64,000 bases of DNA from Streptomyces sp. SS1-1. GTDB lineage: Bacteria > Actinomycetota > Actinomycetes > Streptomycetales > Streptomycetaceae. Every line of letters begins with the position of its first letter. Position 1 is the stretch's first letter. The position numbers and the translations under genes are program-made. The DNA lies in NCBI RefSeq assembly GCF_008973465.1, contig NZ_WBXN01000004.1:5062501-5126500 (forward strand). Direction: 5' to 3'. The notes under the pieces were generated by a model, which had not been told where the DNA came from, did not search any database, and saw nothing but the letters and a program-made list of their open reading frames with translations. This document shows positions 17,624-28,109 of the stretch, piece by piece.

Positions 17624-19213
17624 GTGAGCTCGAAACCCGTCGTACTCATCGCTGAAGAGCTTTCGCCCGCGACCGTGGACGCGCTTGGTCCGGACTTCGA
17701 GATCCGGCATTGCAACGGCGCGGACCGGGCCGAGCTGCTGCCCGCCATCGCCGACGTGGACGCGATCCTGATCCGCTCCGCGACCAAGGTCGACGCCGAG
17801 GCGATCGCCGCCGCGAACAAGCTGAAGGTCGTCGCACGAGCCGGCGTCGGCCTGGACAACGTCGACGTCTCCGCCGCCACCAAGGCCGGCGTGATGGTCG
17901 TCAACGCCCCCACCTCGAACATCGTGACCGCCGCCGAGCTGGCCTGCGGTCTGCTGCTCGCCACCGCCCGCAACATCCCGCAGGCCAACGCCGCGCTGAA
18001 GAACGGCGAGTGGAAGCGCAGCAAGTACACCGGCGTGGAGCTGGCCGAGAAGACGCTCGGCGTGGTCGGCCTCGGCCGCATCGGCGCGCTCGTCGCCCAG
18101 CGCATGTCCGCCTTCGGCATGAAGGTCGTCGCCTACGACCCCTACATCCAGCCGGCCCGCGCCGCGCAGATGGGCGTCAAGGTGCTGTCCCTGGACGAGC
18201 TGCTCGAGGTCTCCGACTTCATCACCGTCCACCTGCCGAAGACCCCCGAGACGGTCGGCCTGATCGGCGACGAGGCGCTGCGCAAGGTCAAGCCGAGCGT
18301 GCGCATCGTCAACGCCGCGCGCGGCGGCATCGTCGACGAGGAGGCGCTGTACTCCGCCCTCAAGGAGGGCCGCGTCGCCGGCGCCGGCCTCGACGTGTAC
18401 GCGAAGGAACCCTGCACGGACTCCCCGCTGTTCGAGTTCGACCAGGTCGTCAGCACCCCCCACCTGGGCGCCTCCACCGACGAGGCGCAGGAGAAGGCCG
18501 GCATCGCCGTCGCCCGCTCCGTGCGGCTCGCGCTCGCCGGTGAGCTGGTCCCCGACGCGGTGAACGTCCAGGGCGGCGTCATCGCCGAGGACGTCAAGCC
18601 GGGCCTGCCGCTCGCCGAGCGCCTCGGCCGCATCTTCACGGCGCTCGCCGGTGAGGTCGCGGTCCGCCTCGACGTCGAGGTGTACGGCGAGATCACCCAG
18701 CACGACGTGAAGGTCCTGGAGCTGTCCGCCCTCAAGGGTGTCTTCGAGGACGTCGTCGACGAGACCGTGTCGTACGTCAACGCCCCGCTGTTCGCGCAGG
18801 AGCGCGGCGTCGAGGTGCGGCTGACGACCAGCTCCGAGTCGGCCGAGCACCGCAACGTGGTCACCGTGCGCGGCACCCTCGCGAACGGCGAGGAGGTGTC
18901 GGTCTCCGGCACGCTGGCCGGCCCGAAGCACCTCCAGAAGATCGTCGCCGTCGGCGAGTACGACGTGGACCTCGCGCTGGCCGACCACATGGCGGTCCTG
19001 CGGTACGAGGACCGGCCCGGTGTCGTCGGGACCGTCGGCCGCATCCTCGGCGAGGCCGGTCTCAACATCGCCGGCATGCAGGTCTCCCGGGCCGTGGCCG
19101 GCGGCGAGGCGCTGGCCGTCCTCACCGTCGACGACACGGTGCCCGCCGGGGTGCTGACCGAGGTCGCGGCCGAGATCGGCGCGACGTCCGCGCGTGCGGT
19201 GAACCTGACCTGA
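17624..19213 (+). CDS. serA: D-3-phosphoglycerate dehydrogenase, long ACT-containing type
   Basis: 529 residues, the long type I enzyme also found in mycobacteria. It oxidises 3-phosphoglycerate, the first step of serine synthesis. The NAD-binding motif is LGVVGLGRIGALVA. The catalytic Arg is in IVNAARGGIVDEE, the Glu in GLDVYAKEPC, and the His in VSTPHLGAST. An intervening allosteric substrate-binding domain (about 315-450) precedes a C-terminal ACT domain (YEDRPGVVGTVGRIL, near 460-529) that normally senses serine. GTG 17624 has GAGG at good spacing; GTG 17612 is too early. It stands alone between two hairpins. Confidence 0.97.
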   Translation: MSSKPVVLIAEELSPATVDALGPDFEIRHCNGADRAELLPAIADVDAILIRSATKVDAEAIAAANKLKVVARAGVGLDNVDVSAATKAGVMVVNAPTSNIVTAAELACGLLLATARNIPQANAALKNGEWKRSKYTGVELAEKTLGVVGLGRIGALVAQRMSAFGMKVVAYDPYIQPARAAQMGVKVLSLDELLEVSDFITVHLPKTPETVGLIGDEALRKVKPSVRIVNAARGGIVDEEALYSALKEGRVAGAGLDVYAKEPCTDSPLFEFDQVVSTPHLGASTDEAQEKAGIAVARSVRLALAGELVPDAVNVQGGVIAEDVKPGLPLAERLGRIFTALAGEVAVRLDVEVYGEITQHDVKVLELSALKGVFEDVVDETVSYVNAPLFAQERGVEVRLTTSSESAEHRNVVTVRGTLANGEEVSVSGTLAGPKHLQKIVAVGEYDVDLALADHMAVLRYEDRPGVVGTVGRILGEAGLNIAGMQVSRAVAGGEALAVLTVDDTVPAGVLTEVAAEIGATSARAVNLT

Positions 19214-19219
19214 GCCGAC

Positions 19220-19243
19220 GGGCCGGGACAGTCGTCCCGGCCC
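19220..19243 (+). terminator. Terminator after serA
   Basis: GGGCCGGGAC (19220-19229) pairs perfectly with GTCCCGGCCC (19234-19243) around an AGTC loop. A second long dyad at about 19278-19313, inside the 3' end of the convergent exporter gene, may back it up. Confidence 0.8.
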
Positions 19244-19271
19244 GCCCCGGCGCCCCGGAGGGGTTCCGTCC

Positions 19272-20822
19272 TCATACGCCGGACGGGCTGAGCGTGCTCG
19301 GCTCGTCCGGCGTTCCGCATGTCCGCTCACCGTCGCGGACCCGCCGCAGGGTGAGGCCGGCCAGCACCGCCGCCCCGGCCAGCACCACGGCCCCGGCGAT
19401 CGCCGCGCCCTGCATCCCGCTGGTGAACGCCTCCCGTGCGGCCGCCGCCAGCCCCGGCACCCCGTCCGCGACGGTGAGCGCGCCGCCCAGGGTCTCCCGG
19501 GCCGCGTCCGGCGCCGACGCGGGGATCTCGTGGCGGTAGACCGCGGCACCGATCGACCCGAGCACCGCCATGCCCATCGCCCCGCCGAACTCGCTGGACG
19601 TCTCCATCAGGGAGGACGCGGCGCCCGCCCGCTCCACGGGGACGGTGCCCAGGGCCAGGTCCATGATCTGGGACATCACGACGACGGCGCCGACCGCGAG
19701 GATCGCGCTGGCCGTGAGCACCACGGCCAGCGAGTCGGTGCCCGCGAGGGACAGCACCACGAAGCCCGCGGAGGCCACGGCGAAGCCCACCGTGACGACA
19801 TGGGCCCGGGGCACGCCCCGGCTCACCAGCGCCCCGGCGATCGGGGCGGCCGCGCCGATCGGCACGGACGGCAGCAGCGCCCACAGGGCCGCCTCCAGGG
19901 CGCTCCTGCCGAGCACCGACTGCAGGTACTGCGTGGTGAAGTAGGCGGACCCCATCACCCCGAACGCCGAGAGCAGGTTCAGGGCGACCGAGGGCGCGAA
20001 GCCCCGCCCACGGAACAGCGCGGGGGAGATCATCGGGGCGGCGGCCGTGCGCTGGCGGTGCACGAACAGGGCGGCGAAGAGCAGGCCGACGGTGATCGAG
20101 ACGACGTAGCGGACGTTCCAGCCCTCGGAGGGGATCTCCTTCAGCCCGTAGATCACGGGCAGCACCGCGGCCAGCGACAGCGGGACGCTCAGCAGGTCGA
20201 AGCGGCCGGGGCGGGCCGTCCGCGACTCGGGGAGCAGCAGCGGGCCGAGGACCAGCAGCAGGGCCATCGCGGGCAGGTTGACCAGGAAGACCGAGCCCCA
20301 CCAGAAGAACTCCACCAGCACCCCGCTCATCACGGAGCCCAGGGCGATGCCCGCCGTCATCACGCCCGACCACAGGCCGATCGCCTTCGCGCGCTGCCCG
20401 GGGTCGGTGAACATCGCGCGCAGCATGGCCATGGTGGACGGCATGAGGGTCGCGCCGCCGACGCCGAGGACCGCGCGGGCCGCGATCAGCATCTCGGCGC
20501 TGCCGGCGTAGGCCGCCGCCAGCGAGGCGGCACCGAAGGCGGCGGCGCCGGCGAGCAGCAGCCGGCGGTGTCCGACGCGGTCGCCGAGCGAGCCCATCGT
20601 CATCAGCAGTCCGGCGAGGACGAAGGCGTAGATGTCGAAGATCCACAGCTGCTGGGTGCCGCTGGGCCGCAGGTCCGCGCTGATCGCCGGGATGGCGAAG
20701 TAGAGGACGGAGACGTCCATGGAGACCAGCAGCAGCGGCAGCATCAGGACGCCCAGGGCGGTCCATTCACGGCGCCCGGCGCGGGCGTTGGCAGGGGTGG
20801 TGCTCTTCGCTTCGGAAGTCAT
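19272..20822 (-). CDS. MFS drug exporter, DHA2 (14-helix) family
   Basis: 516 residues with about 14 hydrophobic helices. MFS motif A is LGDRVGHRRLLLAGAA. Motif C is carried by GLWSGVMTAGIALGSVMSGV, near helix 5, which is typical of proton antiporter efflux pumps such as SmvA/QacA. The first helix contains the DHA2 motif LLVSMDVSVLYFAIPAI. It is divergent from the TetR gene at 20920, with 97 bases between. That is a standard repressor/efflux pair, so export of an inhibitory compound sensed by the TetR protein is likely. The substrate is unknown. The 3' end contains an inverted repeat that may serve as a terminator. Confidence 0.92.
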   Translation of the reverse strand: MTSEAKSTTPANARAGRREWTALGVLMLPLLLVSMDVSVLYFAIPAISADLRPSGTQQLWIFDIYAFVLAGLLMTMGSLGDRVGHRRLLLAGAAAFGAASLAAAYAGSAEMLIAARAVLGVGGATLMPSTMAMLRAMFTDPGQRAKAIGLWSGVMTAGIALGSVMSGVLVEFFWWGSVFLVNLPAMALLLVLGPLLLPESRTARPGRFDLLSVPLSLAAVLPVIYGLKEIPSEGWNVRYVVSITVGLLFAALFVHRQRTAAAPMISPALFRGRGFAPSVALNLLSAFGVMGSAYFTTQYLQSVLGRSALEAALWALLPSVPIGAAAPIAGALVSRGVPRAHVVTVGFAVASAGFVVLSLAGTDSLAVVLTASAILAVGAVVVMSQIMDLALGTVPVERAGAASSLMETSSEFGGAMGMAVLGSIGAAVYRHEIPASAPDAARETLGGALTVADGVPGLAAAAREAFTSGMQGAAIAGAVVLAGAAVLAGLTLRRVRDGERTCGTPDEPSTLSPSGV

Positions 20823-20860
20823 GACGGTGAATGTACGCGCGTCTCAAACGCTTGTCTAGA

Positions 20861-20898
20861 ACGGTTGTATAGGACGGCTGTATAGGACGGCTGTATGG
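20861..20898. repeat. Three tandem 13-bp repeats in the exporter/TetR promoter region
   Basis: ACGGTTGTATAGG, ACGGCTGTATAGG and ACGGCTGTATGG follow one another with a 13-bp period. The T/A-rich part of each unit also resembles a -10 hexamer on the minus strand (CCTATACA). Tandem copies between divergent genes suggest cooperative operator binding by the TetR protein. Confidence 0.6.
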
Positions 20899-20906
20899 AT
20901 CGGCGG

Positions 20907-20912
20907 TAGGGT
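20907..20912 (+). promoter_or_regulatory. Putative -10 hexamer for a leaderless tetR transcript
   Basis: TAGGGT ends seven bases before the ATG at 20920. No separate ribosome site is seen. Confidence 0.4.
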
Positions 20913-20919
20913 GTGCCGT

Positions 20920-21501
20920 ATGGGACACCGTGAGGATCTGCTCGAAGGCGCCAAGCGCTGCCTGCTGGCGAAGGGGTTCGCGCGCACGACCGCGCGCGAC
21001 ATCGTCAAGGAGTCGGGGACCAACCTGGCCTCGATCGGCTACCACTACGGCTCGAAGGACGCGCTGCTCGCCCAGGCGTACGTCTCCCTGGTCGAGGGGA
21101 TGTCCGAGGCCTTCGACGGGGTGGACGGCATCCGGGGTGAACCGGGGTCCCTGGACCGCTTCGAGGAGGTGTGGTCCAACATCATCGGCACCATGAAGGA
21201 CCCCGGCTCGCTGTGGCGGCTCAGCGTGGAGATCGTGGCCATGGGTGACGAACTGCCCGAGGTCAGGGCTCATCTGGCGGAGGCTCAGCGGGAGGCCTCG
21301 CGCGGCATCGTCGCGCTCTTCGTGGGCGGCTCCGAGGACGACGTCACCCAGGACGCCGCGGACACCCTCGGCGAGTTCTACACGACCCTGCTCATGGGAC
21401 TGATGATGCAGTGGACCTTCGACCCCGACCGCGCCCCGGATGCGGCCCACCTCACGGAGGGCCTGCGCCGGGTGATGGAAGCCGCCCGTCCGGGTAAGTG
21501 A
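20920..21501 (+). CDS. TetR-family transcriptional repressor
   Basis: 193 residues. The N-terminal helix-turn-helix is clear (GFARTTARDIVKESGTNLAS, then IGYHYGSKDALL). The C-terminal ligand domain is unrelated to families I can name. It is divergent from the DHA2 exporter, which it most likely represses, and probably also autoregulates through the 13-bp repeats. ATG 20920 begins the conserved part; a GTG nine bases earlier is in frame but less likely. Confidence 0.9.
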   Translation: MGHREDLLEGAKRCLLAKGFARTTARDIVKESGTNLASIGYHYGSKDALLAQAYVSLVEGMSEAFDGVDGIRGEPGSLDRFEEVWSNIIGTMKDPGSLWRLSVEIVAMGDELPEVRAHLAEAQREASRGIVALFVGGSEDDVTQDAADTLGEFYTTLLMGLMMQWTFDPDRAPDAAHLTEGLRRVMEAARPGK

Positions 21502-21551
21502 TCTGCGTTACAGTCGCGTTGACCGAGTTCGTACGCTCAATGGGGGATCGA

Positions 21552-21974
21552 GTGGACGTGGTGGGGACCGATCGGATCCAGGTGAACGTCTTCGCGCCCG
21601 GAGATCCGGAGTCGCTGGCTGCCGCCAGGGAGGCGTTCAGCCAGGCCGAGAGCGTCGCCAAGGACGTCGAGGCCCGCGGCACCGTCCCCCTGGGCGACGT
21701 GCTGCTGATCGGCTCGGTCGCGACGCACGCGCTCGCCTATCTGGTCAACACCCTGCGCAAGGCGTGGAGCAAGGGCGTCGTGATCGACGCGATCGGCAGA
21801 CGGATCACCATCCGGCAGGACTCGGCCCTGCCGCGCGGCCTCGTCGTCGTCCGCTCGAAGTCGGGCGAGGTGACCGTGCGCGACGGCGCCGGGCTGACCG
21901 ACGTCATCACCGCGGCGCTCCCCGCGCGCGGCGGTGACGGCACGGGCCAGGGCAGCGGCGGTTCCGGTGCCTGA
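21552..21974 (+). CDS. Small EACC-like (effector-associated constant component) protein
   Basis: 140 residues from GTG 21552, chosen because GGGGGA lies five bases upstream; ATG 21540 lacks a ribosome site. An N-terminal strand (DVVGTDRIQVNVFAPGD) and a charged helix lead to a hydrophobic helix (GDVLLIGSVATHALAYLV) and two beta strands (RRITIRQ, GLVVVRSKSGEVTVRDG). A Gly-rich tail ends the protein. The order is that of EACC1 proteins, small components that bioinformatic studies place beside effector proteins in actinobacterial conflict systems. The last bases overlap the start of the metallopeptidase-TPR gene, so the two are translationally coupled. The family match is by pattern only. Confidence 0.6.
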   Translation: MDVVGTDRIQVNVFAPGDPESLAAAREAFSQAESVAKDVEARGTVPLGDVLLIGSVATHALAYLVNTLRKAWSKGVVIDAIGRRITIRQDSALPRGLVVVRSKSGEVTVRDGAGLTDVITAALPARGGDGTGQGSGGSGA

Positions 21975-24045
21975 CCCGGGCGGCGACCCCGGCCGCAGCG
22001 TCCTGTTCGCCCACCACCAGAACCCGGAACTGATGGCGGAGGCACGCGAGATGAGCCTCACCTTCGCCGACTTCGCCCATCTGCGCCGGGCCACCGGTGA
22101 GGAGGACCCGGAGCGTGCGTGGGAGATGTACTTCGCCCACACCCAGCCCCAAGTGCGCGGGCTGCTCGACGGACTCCTTGCCACGTTCCCCCCGGAGGAC
22201 CGGGACCGCGCGGCCGAACTGGCCGGCTCCGTCGAGGCGTTCGTGCTGCCCTCCGGCGCGCTCGAATCACGGGTCTTCGCCAGTCCCGGAGGGACGCCCG
22301 GCCACCTCATCGGCATCTCCCCGGCCGCCGTCCAGCTGACCGCCGAGATCGCCTGGGGCCTGGAACTGGCACACCCCTACGAGCCCGAGGCGCTTCCCCG
22401 CGGATGGGAGGCGGCCACCATGCACGCGCAGGAATCGCTCGCCCTCAACCTTCAGCGCTATGTGCGCGCCCTGGAGGTGCCCGACGGCGGGCCGGTGTCG
22501 CTGAGCGCGCTCGACGTCGCGATGCAGCACGGGGCCACCACGCACGCGCGTGGGCCGCGTGACTTCTATATCGCCGCGATGACCTTCGCCCTCGCGCACG
22601 AGCTCGCCCACCTCGACCACGGGGATCTGCTGTCCGTGGAGGGCCGTGAGACGGAGGCGTTCCTCTCCGAGCGCCTCGCCCCGCATCTGCGGATCTCCGA
22701 CGAGGAGAACGAGGAGCTCCGGGCGGACGCGGCGACGTTCACGACATGCTTCAACTACTTCGTGGGCGTGTGGCTCATGACGAACAAACGGCCCACCGGC
22801 CTGCTGGGCACCCTCGGACGGCTCAAGTGGGACGGCCGGCACCGCGTGACGGCCTGGCACGGCGCACGCCGCGCGACCGAGGCGTGCGAGGCCTACTACT
22901 CGGCCATCGCGATCCTCGGGGACCTCGCGTTCCGGCGCGGTGACGACGGCGCCTCGCGGCGCCTGATGACCACCTCGCTGCGCCTGCCCTACATCCAGCA
23001 GTACGTCCAGCGGGTGCGCGAGGAAGTGCTGGCACCGGCGTACGGCCCGTTCATGTGGGAGGACCGCGACGTCCGGTACCGCAAGGCGCACCACAGCTGG
23101 CGCGTCCACTTCGTCGAGGTCTTCCTGCCCCACATGTGCCGTCACCAGCGCTCCGACTCCCCGGACTGGGTCACCGGGCTGAAGACCCCCGCCGACCTGT
23201 TCCGGGAGGCGGAGGTCCTCACGGCGATGGCCGCCGAGCACGAGCGGGAGATCGCCGTGCTGACCCGGGAGAAGGGTGCCGACGACCCCGAGGTGCTCTC
23301 TGCCCGGGCCCAGCTCGCCACCCTGCACGCCGAGGCGGGGGACCACGCGGGAGCGGTGGAGATCCTGGAGGCGCTGGCCGTCGACGCGGCCCGGGTCGTG
23401 GGCCCGGACGACGAGGGCACCCTCGGTATCCGTCACAACCTCGCCTGGCTGCGGGCCCAGGCAGGGGACAAGGCCGGAGCCGCCGCGGCGTTCCGTGCCC
23501 TGTGCGCGGACCAGGAGCGGATCTTCGGCCCCGATCACCCCGAGGTCCTGGACACCCGCTACGAACTCGCCTGGCTGCGGGGCGACTCCGGGGATGTGGC
23601 GGGAGCGGTCTCCGCCTTCACCCGCCTGAGTGCCGACTACGAGCGGGTGCTGGGCCCCGGCCACACCGCCACGCTCGCCACCCGCAAGAGCCTCGCCCAG
23701 TGGCGGGAGCGGCAGGGCGACACGCACGGAGCCGCCGCCGCGTCCACGGAGGCACGCGCGGGCCAGTACCCGATCCTCAGCCCCGACCACCCCGGCACAC
23801 TCCCCGCCTACGAGCAGCGCCTCGCGGAGCAGGAACGCGCGTCCGGGCCCGGCCATCCGAACACGCTCACGACCCGCTGGTTCCTCGGCATGCTCCGGGC
23901 CAAGGAGGGGGACGCCGCCGGAGCGGCCGACGCGTTCGCCGGGCTGCTCGACCACGATCTCGGGCCGCTGGGCTTCGACGACGTGGACGTGTCCGTCCTG
24001 CGGGGCAACGTCGACCACTGGCGAGCGGAGGCCGTCGCCCGCTAG
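21967..24045 (+). CDS. HExxH metallopeptidase domain fused to TPR repeats
   Basis: 692 residues from GTG 21967, which overlaps the stop of the preceding gene in GTGCCTGA. Residues 211-215 are HELAH, followed by LDHGD. An ELRAD at 250-254 supplies the third zinc ligand (Glu) expected of gluzincin peptidases. From about residue 400 there are repeated units of roughly 42 residues with the kinesin-light-chain-like TPR pattern (VLSARAQLATLHAEAGDHAG, then VLDTRYELAWLRGDSGDVAG, with GPDHP turns). No signal peptide or membrane helix is evident, so it is probably cytosolic. Peptidase plus TPR next to an EACC-like protein suggests a regulated effector. The target is unknown. Its TAG stop shares CTAG with the convergent gene. 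Confidence 0.7.
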   Translation: MPDPGGDPGRSVLFAHHQNPELMAEAREMSLTFADFAHLRRATGEEDPERAWEMYFAHTQPQVRGLLDGLLATFPPEDRDRAAELAGSVEAFVLPSGALESRVFASPGGTPGHLIGISPAAVQLTAEIAWGLELAHPYEPEALPRGWEAATMHAQESLALNLQRYVRALEVPDGGPVSLSALDVAMQHGATTHARGPRDFYIAAMTFALAHELAHLDHGDLLSVEGRETEAFLSERLAPHLRISDEENEELRADAATFTTCFNYFVGVWLMTNKRPTGLLGTLGRLKWDGRHRVTAWHGARRATEACEAYYSAIAILGDLAFRRGDDGASRRLMTTSLRLPYIQQYVQRVREEVLAPAYGPFMWEDRDVRYRKAHHSWRVHFVEVFLPHMCRHQRSDSPDWVTGLKTPADLFREAEVLTAMAAEHEREIAVLTREKGADDPEVLSARAQLATLHAEAGDHAGAVEILEALAVDAARVVGPDDEGTLGIRHNLAWLRAQAGDKAGAAAAFRALCADQERIFGPDHPEVLDTRYELAWLRGDSGDVAGAVSAFTRLSADYERVLGPGHTATLATRKSLAQWRERQGDTHGAAAASTEARAGQYPILSPDHPGTLPAYEQRLAEQERASGPGHPNTLTTRWFLGMLRAKEGDAAGAADAFAGLLDHDLGPLGFDDVDVSVLRGNVDHWRAEAVAR

Positions 24046-25244
24046 GGGGAGTCGAGCCTGCGTCCCTTCAGGACCATGTGCAGCAGCAGCCGGTCCTCGC
24101 CGTCGTCCAGGTCCAGGCCCGTGAGCTGTTCGACGCGGGAGAGGCGGTAGTACAGGGTCTGGCGGTGGATGCCGAGTTCGGCGGCCGTGCGGCCCGCCTG
24201 GCCCGCGCGGTCCAGGTAGACCTCGGCGGTGTGCGCCAGTTCGCGCTGGGCGGGGGACAGGAGCGGGGCGATCGCCGCGTCGCGGGACGCCTCCGGAGGC
24301 AGCGCGGTCAGCAGGCGGTACGGGCCGACGCGCGACCACTCGGCCACCGGACCCAGCCGCGGCTCCGCCAGCGCCGCGCGGGCCGCCGCCGACGCCTCCC
24401 GCCAGGACCCGGCCAACTCGGCGAGCCCGGTGCGCGGTTCACCGAGGCCGGCCGCCGGGCGGGCCGGACCCGTGTCGTCCTTCAGCAGCCGGGCCGCCGC
24501 CGCGTGCGCCGCCGTCCGCACGTCCGCCGAGCGCAGCCGGACGAGGACGGCGAGGCTGTGCCCGGCCGCGCCCCACGGCACCGTGCACAGCGCGGTCGCG
24601 TGCGGGACCGTCCGGACCGACGGGGCGTCGTCCGGGTGTGCCGAGGGCCAGGGCGCCACACAGACCACCGTGTGGACGCCGTCCGCGCGCGAGCCGAGCG
24701 CCGTGCGCAGCTCGGCCACCGCCATGTCGCTCTGCCAGCCGCGCTCCGCGGTCAGCACCGCGCGCAGCTCCCGGCTGAGGTCCGCCCCGTGCTGCGCCTC
24801 GTCCGCGAGCAGCGCGCCGATCCGCGCGGTCACCGCCATCGCGTCGTCCAGCTGCCGGTCGGTGGGGCCGGGATCGCCGTCCAGCAGCCACACATAGCCG
24901 AGGACGACACCCCGATGGCGTACCGGGAGGCAGATCCGGGCCCGGTAGACGCCGGCCTCCGGGGTGCGGGGGATGCGCACCGGGCCACTCGCCCGGGTGA
25001 TGCCGAACCCCTCGAACCAGGTCCGCACGGCCGCCGTGGAGCGCCGGGTCAGGATCGAGCGGGTGCGCACGGGATCCAGGGCCGACGCGTCGAGGTCGTC
25101 CTCGCTGTCGTACGCGCCGAACGCGATCAGCTCGAAGTCGCGGTTCTCCAGCGTCGCGGGGGCGCCCAGGAGCTCCGAGATCTCGTCCACGAGCTCCTGA
25201 TAGTCGGCCTTGTCTGCGGGCGTCACCCGGGCATTCTCCCTCAT
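24042..25244 (-). CDS. putR: PucR-family transcriptional activator of proline catabolism
   Basis: About 400 residues. The C-terminal helix-turn-helix of the PucR type is clear: HTAEVYLDRAGQAGRTAAEL, then GIHRQTLYYRLSRVEQLTGL. The middle resembles a GGDEF-like CdaR domain, and the N-terminal region is a likely ligand-sensing domain. It is divergent from the two proline-degradation genes. From memory, the S. coelicolor protein in this position (PutR) activates them in response to proline. ATG 25244 sits just after GGGGGA; GTG 25226, with AGGGAG upstream, is an equally good alternative start. It shares the palindromic CTAG stop with the convergent peptidase-TPR gene. Confidence 0.85.
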   Translation of the reverse strand: MRENARVTPADKADYQELVDEISELLGAPATLENRDFELIAFGAYDSEDDLDASALDPVRTRSILTRRSTAAVRTWFEGFGITRASGPVRIPRTPEAGVYRARICLPVRHRGVVLGYVWLLDGDPGPTDRQLDDAMAVTARIGALLADEAQHGADLSRELRAVLTAERGWQSDMAVAELRTALGSRADGVHTVVCVAPWPSAHPDDAPSVRTVPHATALCTVPWGAAGHSLAVLVRLRSADVRTAAHAAAARLLKDDTGPARPAAGLGEPRTGLAELAGSWREASAAARAALAEPRLGPVAEWSRVGPYRLLTALPPEASRDAAIAPLLSPAQRELAHTAEVYLDRAGQAGRTAAELGIHRQTLYYRLSRVEQLTGLDLDDGEDRLLLHMVLKGRRLDSP

Positions 25245-25335
25245 TCCCCCGGGGCCTTCATACATCTGTCTGAGATCTCCGGCACGGATGCGTGACAGCT
25301 GTCGATGGCCCACGATCGGAGGGATCCCTAGGTTT

Positions 25336-25352
25336 CACGGTGGTTCTCCGTG
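25336..25352. promoter_or_regulatory. Inverted repeat in the putR-putB intergenic region
   Basis: CACGG (25336-25340) and CCGTG (25348-25352) form a dyad around seven bases. AGGGATCCCT (25320-25329) is a second small palindrome beside it. Both lie between divergent putR and the proline dehydrogenase gene and could be activator-binding sites. Confidence 0.35.
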
Positions 25353-25407
25353 CCGTACCCGAATGGTCGGGATCGCGGCCGCCTTTCGTTGTCTGTGGAG
25401 GTGCCCC

Positions 25408-26334
25408 GTGCTGGGTCCCGTGATTCTCGCCGCGTCGCGCAGCGACCGGATGCGACGCCTGATCTCGGCGGCCCCGGTGACGAAGCAGGTCGTCGACCGG
25501 TTCATCCCCGGCGAGACCGTCGACGAGATCGTGCCGATCGTCCAGGAGCTCACCGGCAAGGGCCTGGAGCTGACCATGGACGTCGTCGGCGAGGACATCA
25601 CCCGCCCCGAGCAGGCGGCCGCCGCCCGGGACGCCTATCTGCGCCTCGTCGACCGGATCAAGGACCTGGAGCTCGGCGAGCGTGTCGAGATGTCCGTGAA
25701 GCTCTCCATGTTCGGCCAGGCGCTGGAGGGCGGCCACGAGCTCGCCCTCGCCAACGTCCGCCCCGTCGTCGAGGCCGCCGCCGCCATCGGCACGACGGTC
25801 ACGCTGGACGCGGAGGACCACACCACCCTCGACTCGATGTTCGCCATCCACGAGGAGCTGCGGAAGGACTTCCCGCAGACCGGCTGCGTCATCCAGGCCT
25901 ACCTGTTCCGCACCGAGGACGACGCCCGCCGCCTCGCCGCGAACGGCAGCCGGGTGCGCCTGGTCAAGGGCGCCTACAAGGAGCCCGCCGAGGTCGCCCT
26001 CCAGCGCAAGCAGGACATCGACAAGGCGTACGTCCGGATCCTCAGGATCCTGATGGAGGGCTCCGGCTACCCGATGATCGGCTCCCACGACCCCCGGCTG
26101 ATCTCCATCGGACAGGAGCTCGCCCGGCGCGCCGGGCGCAAACTGGACGAGTACGAGTTCCAGATGCTGTACGGCATCCGCAGCGACGAGCACCTGCGCC
26201 TGGCCGCCGAGGGCCACCGCATGCGCGTCTACACGGCCTACGGCACCGACTGGTACGGCTACTTCATGCGGCGGCTCGCGGAGAAGCCCGCCAACCTGCG
26301 GTTCTTCGTCCGCTCCATGGTCAGCAAGGGCTGA
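25408..26334 (+). CDS. putB: Proline dehydrogenase
   Basis: 308 residues, the size of the monofunctional enzyme. It oxidises proline to pyrroline-5-carboxylate and passes electrons through FAD to the membrane quinone pool. Family motifs are visible: VSVKLSMFGQAL-like strand EMSVKLSMFGQAL, TVTLDAEDHTTLD, RLVKGAYKEPAEVALQ, MIGSHDPRLI, and YEFQMLYGIRSD followed by RVYTAYGTDWYGYFMRRL near the C-terminus. GTG 25408 follows GTGGAGG. The P5C dehydrogenase gene follows 77 bases later, completing the proline-to-glutamate pathway as two separate proteins. Confidence 0.96.
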   Translation: MLGPVILAASRSDRMRRLISAAPVTKQVVDRFIPGETVDEIVPIVQELTGKGLELTMDVVGEDITRPEQAAAARDAYLRLVDRIKDLELGERVEMSVKLSMFGQALEGGHELALANVRPVVEAAAAIGTTVTLDAEDHTTLDSMFAIHEELRKDFPQTGCVIQAYLFRTEDDARRLAANGSRVRLVKGAYKEPAEVALQRKQDIDKAYVRILRILMEGSGYPMIGSHDPRLISIGQELARRAGRKLDEYEFQMLYGIRSDEHLRLAAEGHRMRVYTAYGTDWYGYFMRRLAEKPANLRFFVRSMVSKG

Positions 26335-26411
26335 GCCCCCGCACAGCGGCCCGACCCCGGCCCCTGCACAACGGCTCGACACACACCGCTCAGTAAGGAG
26401 TTACGGAACCC

Positions 26412-28043
<1,632 letters not shown>

Positions 28044-28061
28044 CCGTCCGACGTGCGTGAG

Positions 28062-28093
28062 AAGGGGCCGGGCGCTTCTGCGCCCGGCCCCTT
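28062..28093 (+). terminator. Terminator after the put operon
   Basis: AAGGGGCCGGGCGC (28062-28075) pairs perfectly with GCGCCCGGCCCCTT (28080-28093) around TTCT. Its position before the convergent small gene makes it likely to work in both directions. Confidence 0.85.
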
Positions 28094-28109
28094 CCGCGTC
28101 TCCGTCCCG

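Noticed and set aside
20861..20898. CRISPR-like or IS-end repeat
   Set aside because: Units are 13 bp without spacers, and there is no transposase or cas gene. They fit an operator array.
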